Assembly (NCBI GenBank): GCA_964424105.1
Contig: CAYRHJ010000001.1
Span: 1-64,000 of the forward strand
From: CAYRHJ01 sp964424105
GTDB lineage: Bacteria; Planctomycetota; Phycisphaerae; UBA1845
Direction: 5' to 3'
Length of the DNA stretch: 64,000 nucleotides
The position numbers were made by a program, and so were the translations under genes. The notes under the pieces were generated by a model. That model was not told the DNA's origin. It worked only from the letters and a program-made list of their open reading frames with translations, and ran no database searches. Position 1 is the first letter of the stretch. Each line of letters begins with the position of its first letter. Below are positions 54,996 to 64,000 of the stretch, one piece after another.

Positions 54996-57473
54996 ATGAC
55001 CGCGACCACCGAAGCCCACGTTCCGGACGACTTGCCTGATCGCGTGGACGACGCGCTCAAGGCCTTCTGGCGGGAAGACAGCGCGAGGTTGGAGTCGCTG
55101 CTGGTGGCTGAGGAGGATTCCAGCGCGTCGGTAGGCCAGGTTTTCGAAAAGGTGATTCCGCAAGGCAGCCGATCCAGCCCATCGGACGAGAGCGGCTGGA
55201 TCGCGGGTTACAGGATCATCCGGGAGATCGGTCGGGGGGGCATGGGCATCGTTTACGAAGCCCTGCACACGCGGACCAATCGGCGGGTGGCATTGAAGAT
55301 CGTTCGAGAAATGCACGCCCTGGACGATTATCATCGGCGATTGTTCGATCGTGAGATTCGTGTCCTGGCCCGTCTGAAACATCCCGGTATCGCCGCGATC
55401 TACGACGCGGGGACCACGCGCGACGGTCAGCCTTACTTCGCCATGGAATACGTCGCGGGTAAGTCGCTCACGCGGCATGTTCAAGCGCGTAACGGGACAC
55501 CGGCGATCGCTCGCGTCGATCGCCTGCACATCTTTCGATCGCTTTGCGATGCCGTTTCCTACGCACATCAACGAGGCGTCATTCACCGAGACCTGAAGCC
55601 GACGAATATCTTGATCTGCACGCCGGAAGAGCTTCGCTCGTCTGCCGTTGACGTCACGAAGCGCAGTCAGGCGACGGCACAGGGCGGCCCGGAAATCAAG
55701 GTGCTCGACTTCGGATTGGCCCGGATAAACGACGACCAAGAGCGAGACCCGACCATCACGACCGACGCTGACCACATCAAGGGCACGATCTCGTACATGA
55801 GCCCGGAACAGGCGCGCGGCGATGCACAGAATGTGGACGTGCGAAGCGATGTCTATGCGCTCGGTGTCATTTTGTACGAGCTATTGGCCGACCGGCCGCC
55901 GTACGACCTGCGTCGAGTGGCGGTGCATCAAGCGGTTCGCATGGTGTGCGAGCAGGATCCCGATGACCTGCCCAGCCACGTTGACATTGACCTTGCGACC
56001 ATCGCCCGAAAGGCGCTGGACAAGGATCCCAATCGCAGATATCCGAGCGCGGCTGCACTGGCCGACGACGTTGAACGATATTTGAAGAACGAGCCTATAT
56101 TGGCCCGGCCGCAGAGCACAGCCTATCAACTGCGAAAGCTTTTGATGCGTCATCGTGGGCCGGTGGTGTTGGCCGGGTTGCTCCTGATTTTGATCGTCGG
56201 TATTGCCATCGTTGAAACAACACGCGCGGAGCGGTTTGCCGTTCAGCGCGACCGGGCGTTGGCAGCGGAAGAGCTGGCGGAGAATCGTTTCGCGGAAGCG
56301 CAAGCGGAGCGCGTTAAGGCGGAACGGGCCGTCGAAAGAGCCAACGCCATCAACGGATTCATGACGCGGATGTTTTCATCCGCTGATCCGACGATCGAGG
56401 GTCGGGACGTCAAGGTTGTTGACATTCTGGATCAGGCGGTGGCCCGAGTGCAGAAGGATTTTGCTGACCGACCCGACATCGAGGCGGAACTTAGAAACAC
56501 CATCGGCGGCACCTATCGAAGTCTCGGTTTGTACGAAAAGGCTGAGAAACAGCTCACGCTCGCCGTCGAAATGAGCACCGAAGAATTCGGGCAAGATCAT
56601 CGTTCCACGCTCCGCGCGATGAACAACCTGGCCAATCTCTATCAGGACCAGGGCAATCCCAAGGCTGCTGAACCGCTGTTCCGGCAAACGCTCGAATGGC
56701 GTCGGCGAGTGCTCCCGCCCGACGATCCTGACACGCTGGTCTCTCTGAATAACCTGGCGCTCGTGCTCCAGGAACAGGGAAGATTGGTCGAGGCGGAACC
56801 ATTGTTTCGCGAAGCGCTGGAGAATCGCCGGCGGATATTGGGCGATGATCACAAGGACACTCTCGTTTCCATGAACAATTACGGCGGACTGCTCATGAGT
56901 CTCAAGAGATTTGAGGAGGCTGAACCCATCTTTCGCGAGACGCTGAAAGCCCAGCGCAGAATTCTTGGCGAAGACCACCCAGACACGCTGGCGTCGGTGA
57001 ATGATCTGGCCGTGGTGCTTAATCAGCAGGGCAAGCACGTGGAGGCGCTGTCGCATTATCAGGAGGCCTTGGCGGGGTACCGCGTGGTCAGCGGCGAGGA
57101 CCACCTCGACACGCTCATCGCCTTGTACAACGTCACCGGGCTGCTTCGCCGAATGGAGCGAAATGACGAAGCCCTCCCGCTTTCGGAGGAGCTGGTTTCC
57201 AAGGCTGAGCGAAGCCTGCCGGCTGAAAGTTGGTATACGGCGGTGTTCCGAATCCAGTACGGTTCCACCCTGGCCCAGGTCGAGCGATATGACGAGGCGG
57301 AGGAACAGTTGCTTCGAGCGCAAGGAGACCTGAAATCAACGCTGGGGGAACGACATCCCTACGCGCTCAACGCGATTCGCGGATTGATCGGGTTGTATGA
57401 CAACTGGTCCAAGCCCGGTTTGGCTGATACTTACCGTGAACAATTGAAGACGCTAGAAGCGCCAGCGCCTTGA
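54996..57473 (+). CDS. Membrane Ser/Thr protein kinase with TPR domain
   Basis: 825 residues. Kinase (about 68-360) with GRGGMGIVYEA, VALKIV, HRDLKPTN and DFGL all intact. A membrane segment (about 389-410) follows, then a coiled-coil (about 415-455) and TPR_12-type repeats (about 500-800) such as NNLALVLQEQGRLVEAEPLFREAL, likely outside the membrane, so it could sense a partner. Linked to the ECF gene upstream; probable phospho-control of that sigma. Confidence 0.95.
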   Translation: MTATTEAHVPDDLPDRVDDALKAFWREDSARLESLLVAEEDSSASVGQVFEKVIPQGSRSSPSDESGWIAGYRIIREIGRGGMGIVYEALHTRTNRRVALKIVREMHALDDYHRRLFDREIRVLARLKHPGIAAIYDAGTTRDGQPYFAMEYVAGKSLTRHVQARNGTPAIARVDRLHIFRSLCDAVSYAHQRGVIHRDLKPTNILICTPEELRSSAVDVTKRSQATAQGGPEIKVLDFGLARINDDQERDPTITTDADHIKGTISYMSPEQARGDAQNVDVRSDVYALGVILYELLADRPPYDLRRVAVHQAVRMVCEQDPDDLPSHVDIDLATIARKALDKDPNRRYPSAAALADDVERYLKNEPILARPQSTAYQLRKLLMRHRGPVVLAGLLLILIVGIAIVETTRAERFAVQRDRALAAEELAENRFAEAQAERVKAERAVERANAINGFMTRMFSSADPTIEGRDVKVVDILDQAVARVQKDFADRPDIEAELRNTIGGTYRSLGLYEKAEKQLTLAVEMSTEEFGQDHRSTLRAMNNLANLYQDQGNPKAAEPLFRQTLEWRRRVLPPDDPDTLVSLNNLALVLQEQGRLVEAEPLFREALENRRRILGDDHKDTLVSMNNYGGLLMSLKRFEEAEPIFRETLKAQRRILGEDHPDTLASVNDLAVVLNQQGKHVEALSHYQEALAGYRVVSGEDHLDTLIALYNVTGLLRRMERNDEALPLSEELVSKAERSLPAESWYTAVFRIQYGSTLAQVERYDEAEEQLLRAQGDLKSTLGERHPYALNAIRGLIGLYDNWSKPGLADTYREQLKTLEAPAP

Positions 57474-57481
57474 GGGCTGGA

Positions 57482-57499
57482 CCCCGGCCTGCGCCGGGG
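57482..57499. repeat. Family C-type hairpin
   Basis: CCCCGGC-CTGC-GCCGGGG directly after the kinase-TPR gene, followed by a GCCGGAATGACA unit related to the hairpins near 48.2 kb. The rest of the 57474-57759 gap is non-coding. Confidence 0.75.
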
Positions 57500-57759
57500 A
57501 GACGGACAAGGCGCCGGAATGACAGCGAAAGGCGAGCGGCAGGTTCAATGGCCGTGGAATGAGGCAGGAAATCTGCGAGCGGGTACAGTGGGTCAGGCTG
57601 TTCTTCGCTATTCCGACCCGTAAGTCCATGCTCAGATTAGCTTTAGAGTTCTCAATACACCGATTGTGTCCAACTGTGTCTTCTTGCATCCCGGCACTTC
57701 GTCAAAATGATTTAGCCACCGAGATCACAGAGGCCGCTCTCTGTGCCCTCTGTGGCCGG

Positions 57760-58176
57760 TCAACGCAGGGTGAAGTACACTTGGAGTTCTGCAAAGTCGC
57801 CGAGATCGACCGAGCCGTTCTGATTCACGTCGAAGCATTCGCAGCCTTCGGTCAAAGGAACGCCGGGACCTGACACGCAGGACAGAAATGCGGAATAGTC
57901 GAGCAGGTCGACGAGGCCGTCCTCGATGCAGTCGGTCGGCGACACGGGATGCCAGAAACCGCCGTTCAGCTCAAATCCGTCCCCGGCTAGCGTGCCCGCA
58001 TCGGGTTGACCGATGGTGCTTCGAAGCTCGAATCCATCGCCGGCGCTCAGCGACGATCCGCCGCCGTCAATCGTCCAGCGAGCCAGTTCATATCCCGGCT
58101 CGCCGCCTCCAGCCGGCAGTGCGATGGTGCTGAGCATGGCCAACGCGAGCAACTGTAAGGAAATTGTTCGTTTCAT
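57760..58176 (-). CDS. Secreted dockerin-like protein
   Basis: 138 residues. ATG at 58176 with GGGAGAG about six bases upstream begins a signal peptide (MKRTISLQLLALAML, cleaved near LPAGGG). The middle has a repeated GDGFEL unit (SAGDGFELRSTIGQPDAG, LAGDGFELNGGFW), and the C-terminus two EF-like dockerin units (DGLVDLLDYSAF and DVNQNGSVDLGDFAEL). It follows the fibre-like gene by 30 bases on the same strand. Confidence 0.85.
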   Translation of the reverse strand: MKRTISLQLLALAMLSTIALPAGGGEPGYELARWTIDGGGSSLSAGDGFELRSTIGQPDAGTLAGDGFELNGGFWHPVSPTDCIEDGLVDLLDYSAFLSCVSGPGVPLTEGCECFDVNQNGSVDLGDFAELQVYFTLR

Positions 58177-58206
58177 CGTTACTCTCCCGTCACCGTTCAT
58201 TGCGGG

Positions 58207-60555
58207 TCAGCGATCGGTTCCTACCAAGGCCACCGTGCGGGCGGGAACATTCTGTTCGTCGCCGTCAGCCTGTAGCCCACGTACGGATTCAGCCAAGGCG
58301 GCCAAACGCAAGTCCAACGCACCAAGCTGTTTTTTCAAGTCGGCATTCTCTTGTGCCAGCGTGTCGTTGGTGCGACTCAAATCGTCCATTCTGTCCTGAT
58401 GTTCTAGGAGGATTATCGCTGTTTCGTTGGTGTTCAGGCCAATGGCGACGTCGACCAGACCAAAGACCTTGTTGTCAGAATCCGACCATGCACGTCCCAG
58501 GATTCGCCCCAGATGACTTAGCTTGAGATTTTCGGGTCTGACGGCCACGCCCGTTCCGTCCCCCAGATCGGAGGCCAGGATGAAGTCGCCGGGGCGGACT
58601 TCGCCGCGAACGACGACGGGCAGTTGGCCCATGAATCCCACGGTCACAAATTTATCCTTGTCGCTTTCCGGCGGAACGTTTCCAACGACGACTGGTGCGC
58701 GGGAGATGGCCATGATCTGCTCAGCCCCTTCGGTCTTGAGGCTGACCTTGCCGCCGTGCACGCCGACGATCTGGCCGATTTGAAATTCATCTTCGGGATT
58801 AAGCTTGGGCAGCCATTCGGCGTAGTCGGCACCCTTGGAACCATAGACCACACCCTCATCGTTACACTTGGCCGCCACCTGCTGTTTCAGGCTGGCCACC
58901 GCTTGGCCGACGGGATCCAACGTGAGGAAATCGCTATGCCCGGTCTCGAGTGACCAGCAGAACAATGCCTCCAGTTCCTCCTGGGTCGGCAGATCGACGC
59001 CAAACGTCGGTTGACCAAGGATCCACGGCGGCTTCTCGATCACCGGCAACGTACCGGGAGTAAACGACAACGAGGGCAGCGCGCCTCCGGAGAAAGAGAA
59101 GTCCGGCAAGCTGCCTCCATTGAAGGTCAACGACGGCAGAATCCCGCGGTTGAATGTGGCTGTCGGGAGTGACCCCGGGTTGAACGTCAAGGACGGCAGC
59201 GACCCACCGTTCAGATTCGCCGTGGGCGTTGAACCGGCGCTCCAACTGAATCCGCACAAGACGCTGAATCCAGCTACGTTGCAGAATTGGCCGGAGAAAC
59301 TGGGAAGCGAACCATCGTTGAAGCTCAGCGAGGGCAACGTGCCAGGGGTGAAGTTGGCCGTCGGCAAGGATCCGCCGCTGAAAGTGAGTAACGGCAAAGT
59401 GCCGGGCGTGAAATTCGCCGTCGGCAGCGTTCCGCGCGTGTAATTGGCGGTTGGCAGCGTCCCGGGCGTGAAGTTGGCAATCGGGAGCGCGCCGGGCGTG
59501 ATCCAATCGTCGTTATAGGTAATGCCCAGGTCAACGGTCAGGCCCACGCCGGGGATGGGCGGCGGTACGACCCAATCGCCCGATTCACGATCGAATCCCT
59601 CGATCCGTCCGGTGACATTCTTGTCGCCGTTGTAGAAGGTGATAAAGTTGTTTTGCCGGTTGGTGTGAAGATTGTCGAGCTGAATGGCGATGCCGTCGGA
59701 ACGGGAGCCGCTCCGGCTGCGGAAGAAGGCGATGTGTTCACCCCGGAAATCCCCGTTACCCTCGACGTGCAAGAGAGCTTCCGGACGATCCGTGCCGATG
59801 CCGACGTCTCCCTGAAGCACCGCCGCGGGGCCTGTCCCGTTCGTTGTGACGTGCAGCGCCATGGCGTTGCTGTTAGCATTGTCAATCTCGAACCGGCCTG
59901 CCGTTCCCCTCCCGTACTGGTAGCTCAGAAAGCCCTTGCCCGTGCCGGCGTGGATCACGCTCAGCGCCGTCTCGTCATTGACTTGATTCGAGCAGCCGAA
60001 CGTCCCCGCATTCCCAGACGGGCCGTCGTAGCTCGACGACAACGCCACCGCGGACGGATCGGAGTTGCTCACCGTCAGGCTCGCAAAGGGAGAATCCGTG
60101 CCGATGCCGACGTCGCCGTCCTCATCCACGAATATCCCCCGTGTATGGATTGAATAGGGCGCACCAGCCACAAAGTCCCGTGGGGCCAGCGTCGTGAAGT
60201 TGCCTCCTCCGGCGGGGCAGACCACTGCCACCTCGATCCAACGTGGGTCGTCGGTGAAAGCCGTCGGTCCGAAATCGAGCAAGGCGCTGAACAGGCCATT
60301 GACCACATCGATCGACGGCGGATTGGGGGCTTGGCCATTGAATTTCAAATCCGGACCGACCTGATCGCCCGCAAGAATACTGAACGGGTCTTTCCAGAGT
60401 GAAAACACGAAATCGCAGGTGTCGTTGACCGGCAGGCCGTCTTTCTTGAGCTGCCCTTGATACAGGAACTCGCCGGTGCCCACGCCGGCCCATGCCGGCG
60501 TCACGCACATCATTCCAGTGATGATGAGTATCAAAACAAGCGTTCTCGCCTTCAC
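58207..60555 (-). CDS. Fibre-like surface protein with LPTANF-type decapeptide repeats
   Basis: 782 residues from GTG at 60555 (AAGGAG eight bases upstream), which opens the signal peptide VKARTLVLILIITGMMC. The N-terminal half has phage-fibre-like units (GDVGIGTDSPFASLTV, GDVGIGTDRPEALLHV). About residues 350-505 hold some eighteen decapeptide repeats of the form xxGxLPxxxF (TPGTLPTANF, NGGSLPSLTF). The C-terminal part (YAEWLPKLNPEDEF and following) ends in a coiled-coil (SRTNDTLAQENADLKKQLG). It leads the small dockerin gene. A trimeric fibre is inferred. Confidence 0.85.
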   Translation of the reverse strand: MKARTLVLILIITGMMCVTPAWAGVGTGEFLYQGQLKKDGLPVNDTCDFVFSLWKDPFSILAGDQVGPDLKFNGQAPNPPSIDVVNGLFSALLDFGPTAFTDDPRWIEVAVVCPAGGGNFTTLAPRDFVAGAPYSIHTRGIFVDEDGDVGIGTDSPFASLTVSNSDPSAVALSSSYDGPSGNAGTFGCSNQVNDETALSVIHAGTGKGFLSYQYGRGTAGRFEIDNANSNAMALHVTTNGTGPAAVLQGDVGIGTDRPEALLHVEGNGDFRGEHIAFFRSRSGSRSDGIAIQLDNLHTNRQNNFITFYNGDKNVTGRIEGFDRESGDWVVPPPIPGVGLTVDLGITYNDDWITPGALPIANFTPGTLPTANYTRGTLPTANFTPGTLPLLTFSGGSLPTANFTPGTLPSLSFNDGSLPSFSGQFCNVAGFSVLCGFSWSAGSTPTANLNGGSLPSLTFNPGSLPTATFNRGILPSLTFNGGSLPDFSFSGGALPSLSFTPGTLPVIEKPPWILGQPTFGVDLPTQEELEALFCWSLETGHSDFLTLDPVGQAVASLKQQVAAKCNDEGVVYGSKGADYAEWLPKLNPEDEFQIGQIVGVHGGKVSLKTEGAEQIMAISRAPVVVGNVPPESDKDKFVTVGFMGQLPVVVRGEVRPGDFILASDLGDGTGVAVRPENLKLSHLGRILGRAWSDSDNKVFGLVDVAIGLNTNETAIILLEHQDRMDDLSRTNDTLAQENADLKKQLGALDLRLAALAESVRGLQADGDEQNVPARTVALVGTDR

Positions 60556-61030
60556 GTTCGGACTCCTTTTTGCGTCTTTCGATTTGCGTCGTCCATGTTC
60601 ACGACCTTGCCCGACGGCGCAGGCGAACGGACGATTCGCTTCATTTCCACACGAGTCAACTTCGAAGGGGTTGCACGGGTCCAATGTGGTGCGGTTTATT
60701 TGAAGCTCGACCCACGTCGCCGGTGCGAACGACCCCCAGCCCTATCAGGTAAGTCTGGCCCCACCACTCGGCGTAACGGAAAAAACCGAAGAAATGGTTC
60801 ATCGGGGCCCAGGTTTTCCGTAAACCCAGTCAGGAAAAGCAATTCGGGATGGACGCAGCGACGGACGTTTGGGCCGGTGGGGTTGATGGGCGCAATACTG
60901 TAGTGGATGTGTTGCAAACCGAATTAACAGATTTTTAACTTGTAAACGCCTGATGGCGCTGGTAGCAGGGACGAGAAGTGGTCGGAAAAGCGTTTGTATA
61001 CAGCTCGAATCCATCAGTGGAGAAACGGTG
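60556..61030. other. Divergent intergenic region
   Basis: About 475 bases between two oppositely oriented surface-protein genes. An AT-richer stretch at about 60905-60945 fits promoters. No gene is convincing. Confidence 0.5.
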
Positions 61031-64000
61031 ATGCTCGAAACTTGCAAGGGATGGTGCGGTGTTGCGGCAGTCTTGTTCTGCGTCGTGCTGTGCGTGGTTG
61101 TCCCGGTCGCGGCTGATCCCCCGCCGGGCTATTACGATACGGTGGATGCCACTAACGGAGCGACGTTACGGGCGAGCCTGCACCCTGTCATCGATGATCA
61201 CACTCGCTTTCCGTACACGTCTACGGCAACGGACACGTGGAATATTCTGGAATCAGCCGACGAAGACCCCAACAACGCCAGCAACATTCTCGACGTTTAC
61301 AAGAACGCCAGCATCGCCAAGTTTGGCGGTGGCGTAGGCCCGTACGAACGGGAACACACCTGGCCTAGCTCCTACGGATTCCCTAACGACAACTCCCAGA
61401 ATATGCCCTTCACGGATTGCCACATGCTGCATCTCAGCGACGGCAGCTACAATGGTTCTCGCAGCAACAAGCCGTATCGCTACTGCGACGCGGGGTGCTC
61501 GGAAAACCCGACCGATGTCAACAACGGTCAAGGCGGCGGCAGCGGCGTGTATCCGGGCAACTCTAATTGGACCCAGGGGTCGTTCACGCAAGGCACGTGG
61601 GAAACCTGGATCGGCAAGCGAGGCAACGTCGCACGGGCACTGATGTATATGGACGTGCGCTATGAAGGCGGATTTCATGGAATCACCGGCGTAGCGGAGC
61701 CTGACCTCATCCTGACCGACAACGAAGCCCTGATCGACGCCAGCAATACGGGCAGCAACGAATCGGTGGCCTACATGGGAATGCTCGCGGCGCTGCTCCA
61801 GTGGCATCTGGACGACCCGGTCGACGCCGACGAGCGGCTTCGAAATGACGTGGTGTTCAGTTTTCAGGGCAATCGGAACCCGTTCGTCGATCATCCTGAA
61901 TGGGTGGCGTGCGTTTTTAATGACACCTGCGGATGCAGCGTGCAGGCTGACTGCGACGACGGGCTTTTCTGCAACGGTACGGAGGATTGTGTGGGCGGTA
62001 CTTGTCAGACCGGCAGCGATCCCTGCCCGGGTCAAGCCTGTGACGAAGTAAATGACCTATGCGTGCCGCTGGCTGGCGGTGTTCCTTTCATCAATGAATT
62101 TCACTACGACAACAGCGGAACTGACACCGGTGAGTTCGTCGAAATTGCTGGTCCCGCCGGAACTGATCTGACTGGGTGGTCGGTAGTCGGTTACAACGGC
62201 AACGGTGGTGGTACGTATCAAACCGCCAATTTGTCGGGGGTTATCCCCGATCAAGGCGGCTGCATGGGTACGCTGGATTTCGCTTTTGTCGGCATGCAGA
62301 ACGGTTCACCGGACGGGTTAGCATTGGTCGATGACACTGGCGCCGTGATCGAATTCATCAGTTACGAAGGTTCATTCGTAGCCACCAACGGACCGGCCAA
62401 CGGGATGACCTCGGTGGACATTGGTGTAGCGGAGGAGCCGGCGCCTGCCATCGGCCTATCGCTTCAGTTGAGCGGATCGGGCAGTGCGTCCGCCGATTTC
62501 ACTTGGCAAGCGCCCGTGGCTGAAACACCCGGCCTGCCCAACAACAGCCAGACGTTCGCAGGTTGCGGCGGGTGCAGCGTTGACCCTGAATGTGACGATG
62601 GACAGTTCTGCAACGGGTTGGAGACGTGTTTGGCGGGGTCCTGCCAGCCGGGGAATCCGCCGAATTGCGATGACGGCGTCGCCTGCACGGACGATTCGTG
62701 CAACGAAACCACCGATTCCTGCGAGAACGTCGCGAATGACGGTAACTGCAATGACGGGTTGTTTTGCAACGGGTCCGAATCGTGCAGCGCGATCTTCGGT
62801 TGTCAAGCCGGCACGCCGCCCAACTGCAACGACGGCGTAGCCTGCACGGACGATTCCTGCAACGAGGGCACGGACACCTGCGACAACGCGCCCAATCACG
62901 GGATTTGCGATGATGGATTCTTCTGTAACGGCCCGGAAGCCTGCAACGCTACGTTGGGTTGTCAGGCCGGTACACCTCCGAACTGCAACGACGGCGTGGC
63001 GTGCACGGATGATTCCTGCAACGAGGGAACCGATTCGTGTGACCACGTGCCCAACGACGCTGCTTGCGATGACGCGCTGTTCTGCAACGGCGCGGAAACG
63101 TGCCATGCTACGCTTGATTGTCAATCCGGAATCGGCATCAATTGCGATGATGGCGTAGCCTGCACGGATGATACCTGCAACGAGGGAACCGACTCGTGCG
63201 ATAGCCTCGCCAATGACGCCAACTGCGACGACGGGTTGTTCTGCAACGGCGGCGAGACGTGTCATTCCACGCTCGATTGTCAACCCGGCACGGATCCCTG
63301 CGCTCCCGATCCCTGCGACGAGGGTTCAGACACGTGCGGGATGGCCGGGGGGGCGGAGCTGTGGATGGCGTTTAGCGCCGGCGTCTCGGTGCCGGGTGTT
63401 GGCACCGTGACCAACGAGGACATCGTCGCCTATGATCTCCTGTCCGGCACCTGGTCGCTGGTCTTCGACGGTTCGGACGTGGGTTTGGGCTCGCTGGCCA
63501 TCAACGGTTTCGCGCTGCTCCCGGACGGCGACATCCTGCTGACGTTTACCGCCGCCGCGAGCATCCCCGGATTGACCGGCGCTCCGAGCGGCACGACGGC
63601 CGACGACTCGGACATCATTCGCTTCACGCCAACCTCGCTGGGCTTGACGACGGCCGGCTCGTTCAGCTTCTACTTCGATGGCAGTGACGTCGGTTTGAGC
63701 AGCAACGACGAAGACATTGACGCCATCGGGCTGACCCCGTCCGGACAGTTGATCCTCTCGGTGATCGGCAACTTCGCCGGCACCGGGGCCAGCGGCGTCG
63801 ATGAAGACCTGTTCGTCTTCAACGCCACAAGCCTAGGCTCGGTAACCGCCGGCAGCTTCGCGATGTACTTCGACGGCAGCGACGTCGGACTGGCATCGTC
63901 TACCAGCGAAGACATTGACGCAGCCGGGCTGACCTCCAGCGGCAATCTGCTGCTGTCGACGCTGGGCAATTTCAGCGTTAGTGGTCTGTCCGGCGCCGAC
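61031..64000 (+). CDS. Partial giant secreted nuclease: endonuclease I, lamin-tail and CTDC repeats
   Basis: The frame runs from ATG at 61031 (GGAGA eight bases upstream) to the right edge with no stop, 990 codons so far. A signal peptide (about 1-28) leads an endonuclease I domain with REHTWPSSYG (His109) and GNRNPFVDHPEW (about 280-291). A lamin-tail-like domain follows (about 350-507; FINEFHYDN, DLTGWSVVGYNG). Six or so CTDC units (CDDGLFCNGxETC, NCxDGVACTDDSC) fill about 511-778. The visible end has 65-residue beta repeats containing YFDGSDVGL and EDIDAxGL. Secreted nuclease, probably surface-bound. Confidence 0.9.
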   Translation, partial: MLETCKGWCGVAAVLFCVVLCVVVPVAADPPPGYYDTVDATNGATLRASLHPVIDDHTRFPYTSTATDTWNILESADEDPNNASNILDVYKNASIAKFGGGVGPYEREHTWPSSYGFPNDNSQNMPFTDCHMLHLSDGSYNGSRSNKPYRYCDAGCSENPTDVNNGQGGGSGVYPGNSNWTQGSFTQGTWETWIGKRGNVARALMYMDVRYEGGFHGITGVAEPDLILTDNEALIDASNTGSNESVAYMGMLAALLQWHLDDPVDADERLRNDVVFSFQGNRNPFVDHPEWVACVFNDTCGCSVQADCDDGLFCNGTEDCVGGTCQTGSDPCPGQACDEVNDLCVPLAGGVPFINEFHYDNSGTDTGEFVEIAGPAGTDLTGWSVVGYNGNGGGTYQTANLSGVIPDQGGCMGTLDFAFVGMQNGSPDGLALVDDTGAVIEFISYEGSFVATNGPANGMTSVDIGVAEEPAPAIGLSLQLSGSGSASADFTWQAPVAETPGLPNNSQTFAGCGGCSVDPECDDGQFCNGLETCLAGSCQPGNPPNCDDGVACTDDSCNETTDSCENVANDGNCNDGLFCNGSESCSAIFGCQAGTPPNCNDGVACTDDSCNEGTDTCDNAPNHGICDDGFFCNGPEACNATLGCQAGTPPNCNDGVACTDDSCNEGTDSCDHVPNDAACDDALFCNGAETCHATLDCQSGIGINCDDGVACTDDTCNEGTDSCDSLANDANCDDGLFCNGGETCHSTLDCQPGTDPCAPDPCDEGSDTCGMAGGAELWMAFSAGVSVPGVGTVTNEDIVAYDLLSGTWSLVFDGSDVGLGSLAINGFALLPDGDILLTFTAAASIPGLTGAPSGTTADDSDIIRFTPTSLGLTTAGSFSFYFDGSDVGLSSNDEDIDAIGLTPSGQLILSVIGNFAGTGASGVDEDLFVFNATSLGSVTAGSFAMYFDGSDVGLASSTSEDIDAAGLTSSGNLLLSTLGNFSVSGLSGAD

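Noticed and set aside
60457..60903. 148-residue plus frame in the divergent region
   Set aside because: Overlaps the start of the fibre gene; composition looks random.

Overview
The window looks like a chromosomal piece of a Planctomycetota-type bacterium (inference, no marker gene for taxonomy is present). The signs are: long secreted Cys-rich proteins with thrombospondin-3, Dictyostelium-type (CTDC) and dockerin-like modules; prepilin-like N-termini on secreted proteins; an exosortase with a PEP-CTERM substrate; an ECF sigma factor next to a Ser/Thr kinase with TPRs; an anti-sigma factor fused to a pilin-like H-X-DG module; and few strong Shine-Dalgarno sites. Coding is GC-rich with frequent G/C third bases. 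Short palindromic repeats are scattered between genes. No rRNA, tRNA or CRISPR was recognised.

Layout. 1-8.6 kb: a partial membrane protein, a TSP3 lipoprotein, leucyl-tRNA synthetase, a HEAT-repeat protein with a receiver-like domain, and an unlisted 56-residue membrane-type peptide. 9.2-21.5 kb: an exopolysaccharide locus, comprising a Wza-like export lipoprotein, exosortase, Wzc-like tyrosine kinase, a polytopic membrane protein, a Wzx-like flippase and three GT4 glycosyltransferases; the last five genes are joined by 4-base start/stop overlaps. 21.6-31.8 kb: NHL-repeat protein, dockerin-like secreted protein, MFS transporter, orphan histidine kinase, an ECF/anti-sigma pair, an L,D-transpeptidase and a GAF-AAA-Fis sigma54 activator. 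31.9-38.6 kb: a 1196-residue Cys-rich surface protein with cohesin-like ends and a central dockerin-like module, MntR, a pseudopilin and a TSP3 protein with an odd C-terminal tail. 39.1-44.6 kb: a Zn/Mn ABC importer whose two permeases each carry a fused DtxR/MntR-like C-terminal domain. 44.8-48.1 kb: a Ser/Thr kinase, a metallophosphoesterase disturbed by repeats, and cysteine synthase. 48.6-52.8 kb: membrane protein, PEP-CTERM protein, dockerin-like protein, prepilin-like protein (with a MITE-like insertion in its leader) and a 7-TM protein. 53-57.5 kb: a Fic gene bracketed by 25-bp direct repeats, then an ECF/kinase-TPR pair. 57.8-64 kb: a dockerin-like protein, a fibre-like protein with about 18 LPTANF-type decapeptide repeats, and the start of a very long secreted endonuclease-I/lamin-tail/CTDC-repeat protein that runs off the window.

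Taken together the window is dominated by envelope and surface biology: polysaccharide export, surface sorting, Ca-binding dockerin-like scaffolds and metal uptake under MntR-type control. The most notable items are the doubly DtxR-fused metal permeases, the Fic module with flanking repeats at the 3' end of a membrane-protein gene, a 96-bp MITE-like insertion in frame inside a prepilin leader, a dispersed repeat that carries its own ribosome-binding site and ATG, and the fibre-like repeat protein.
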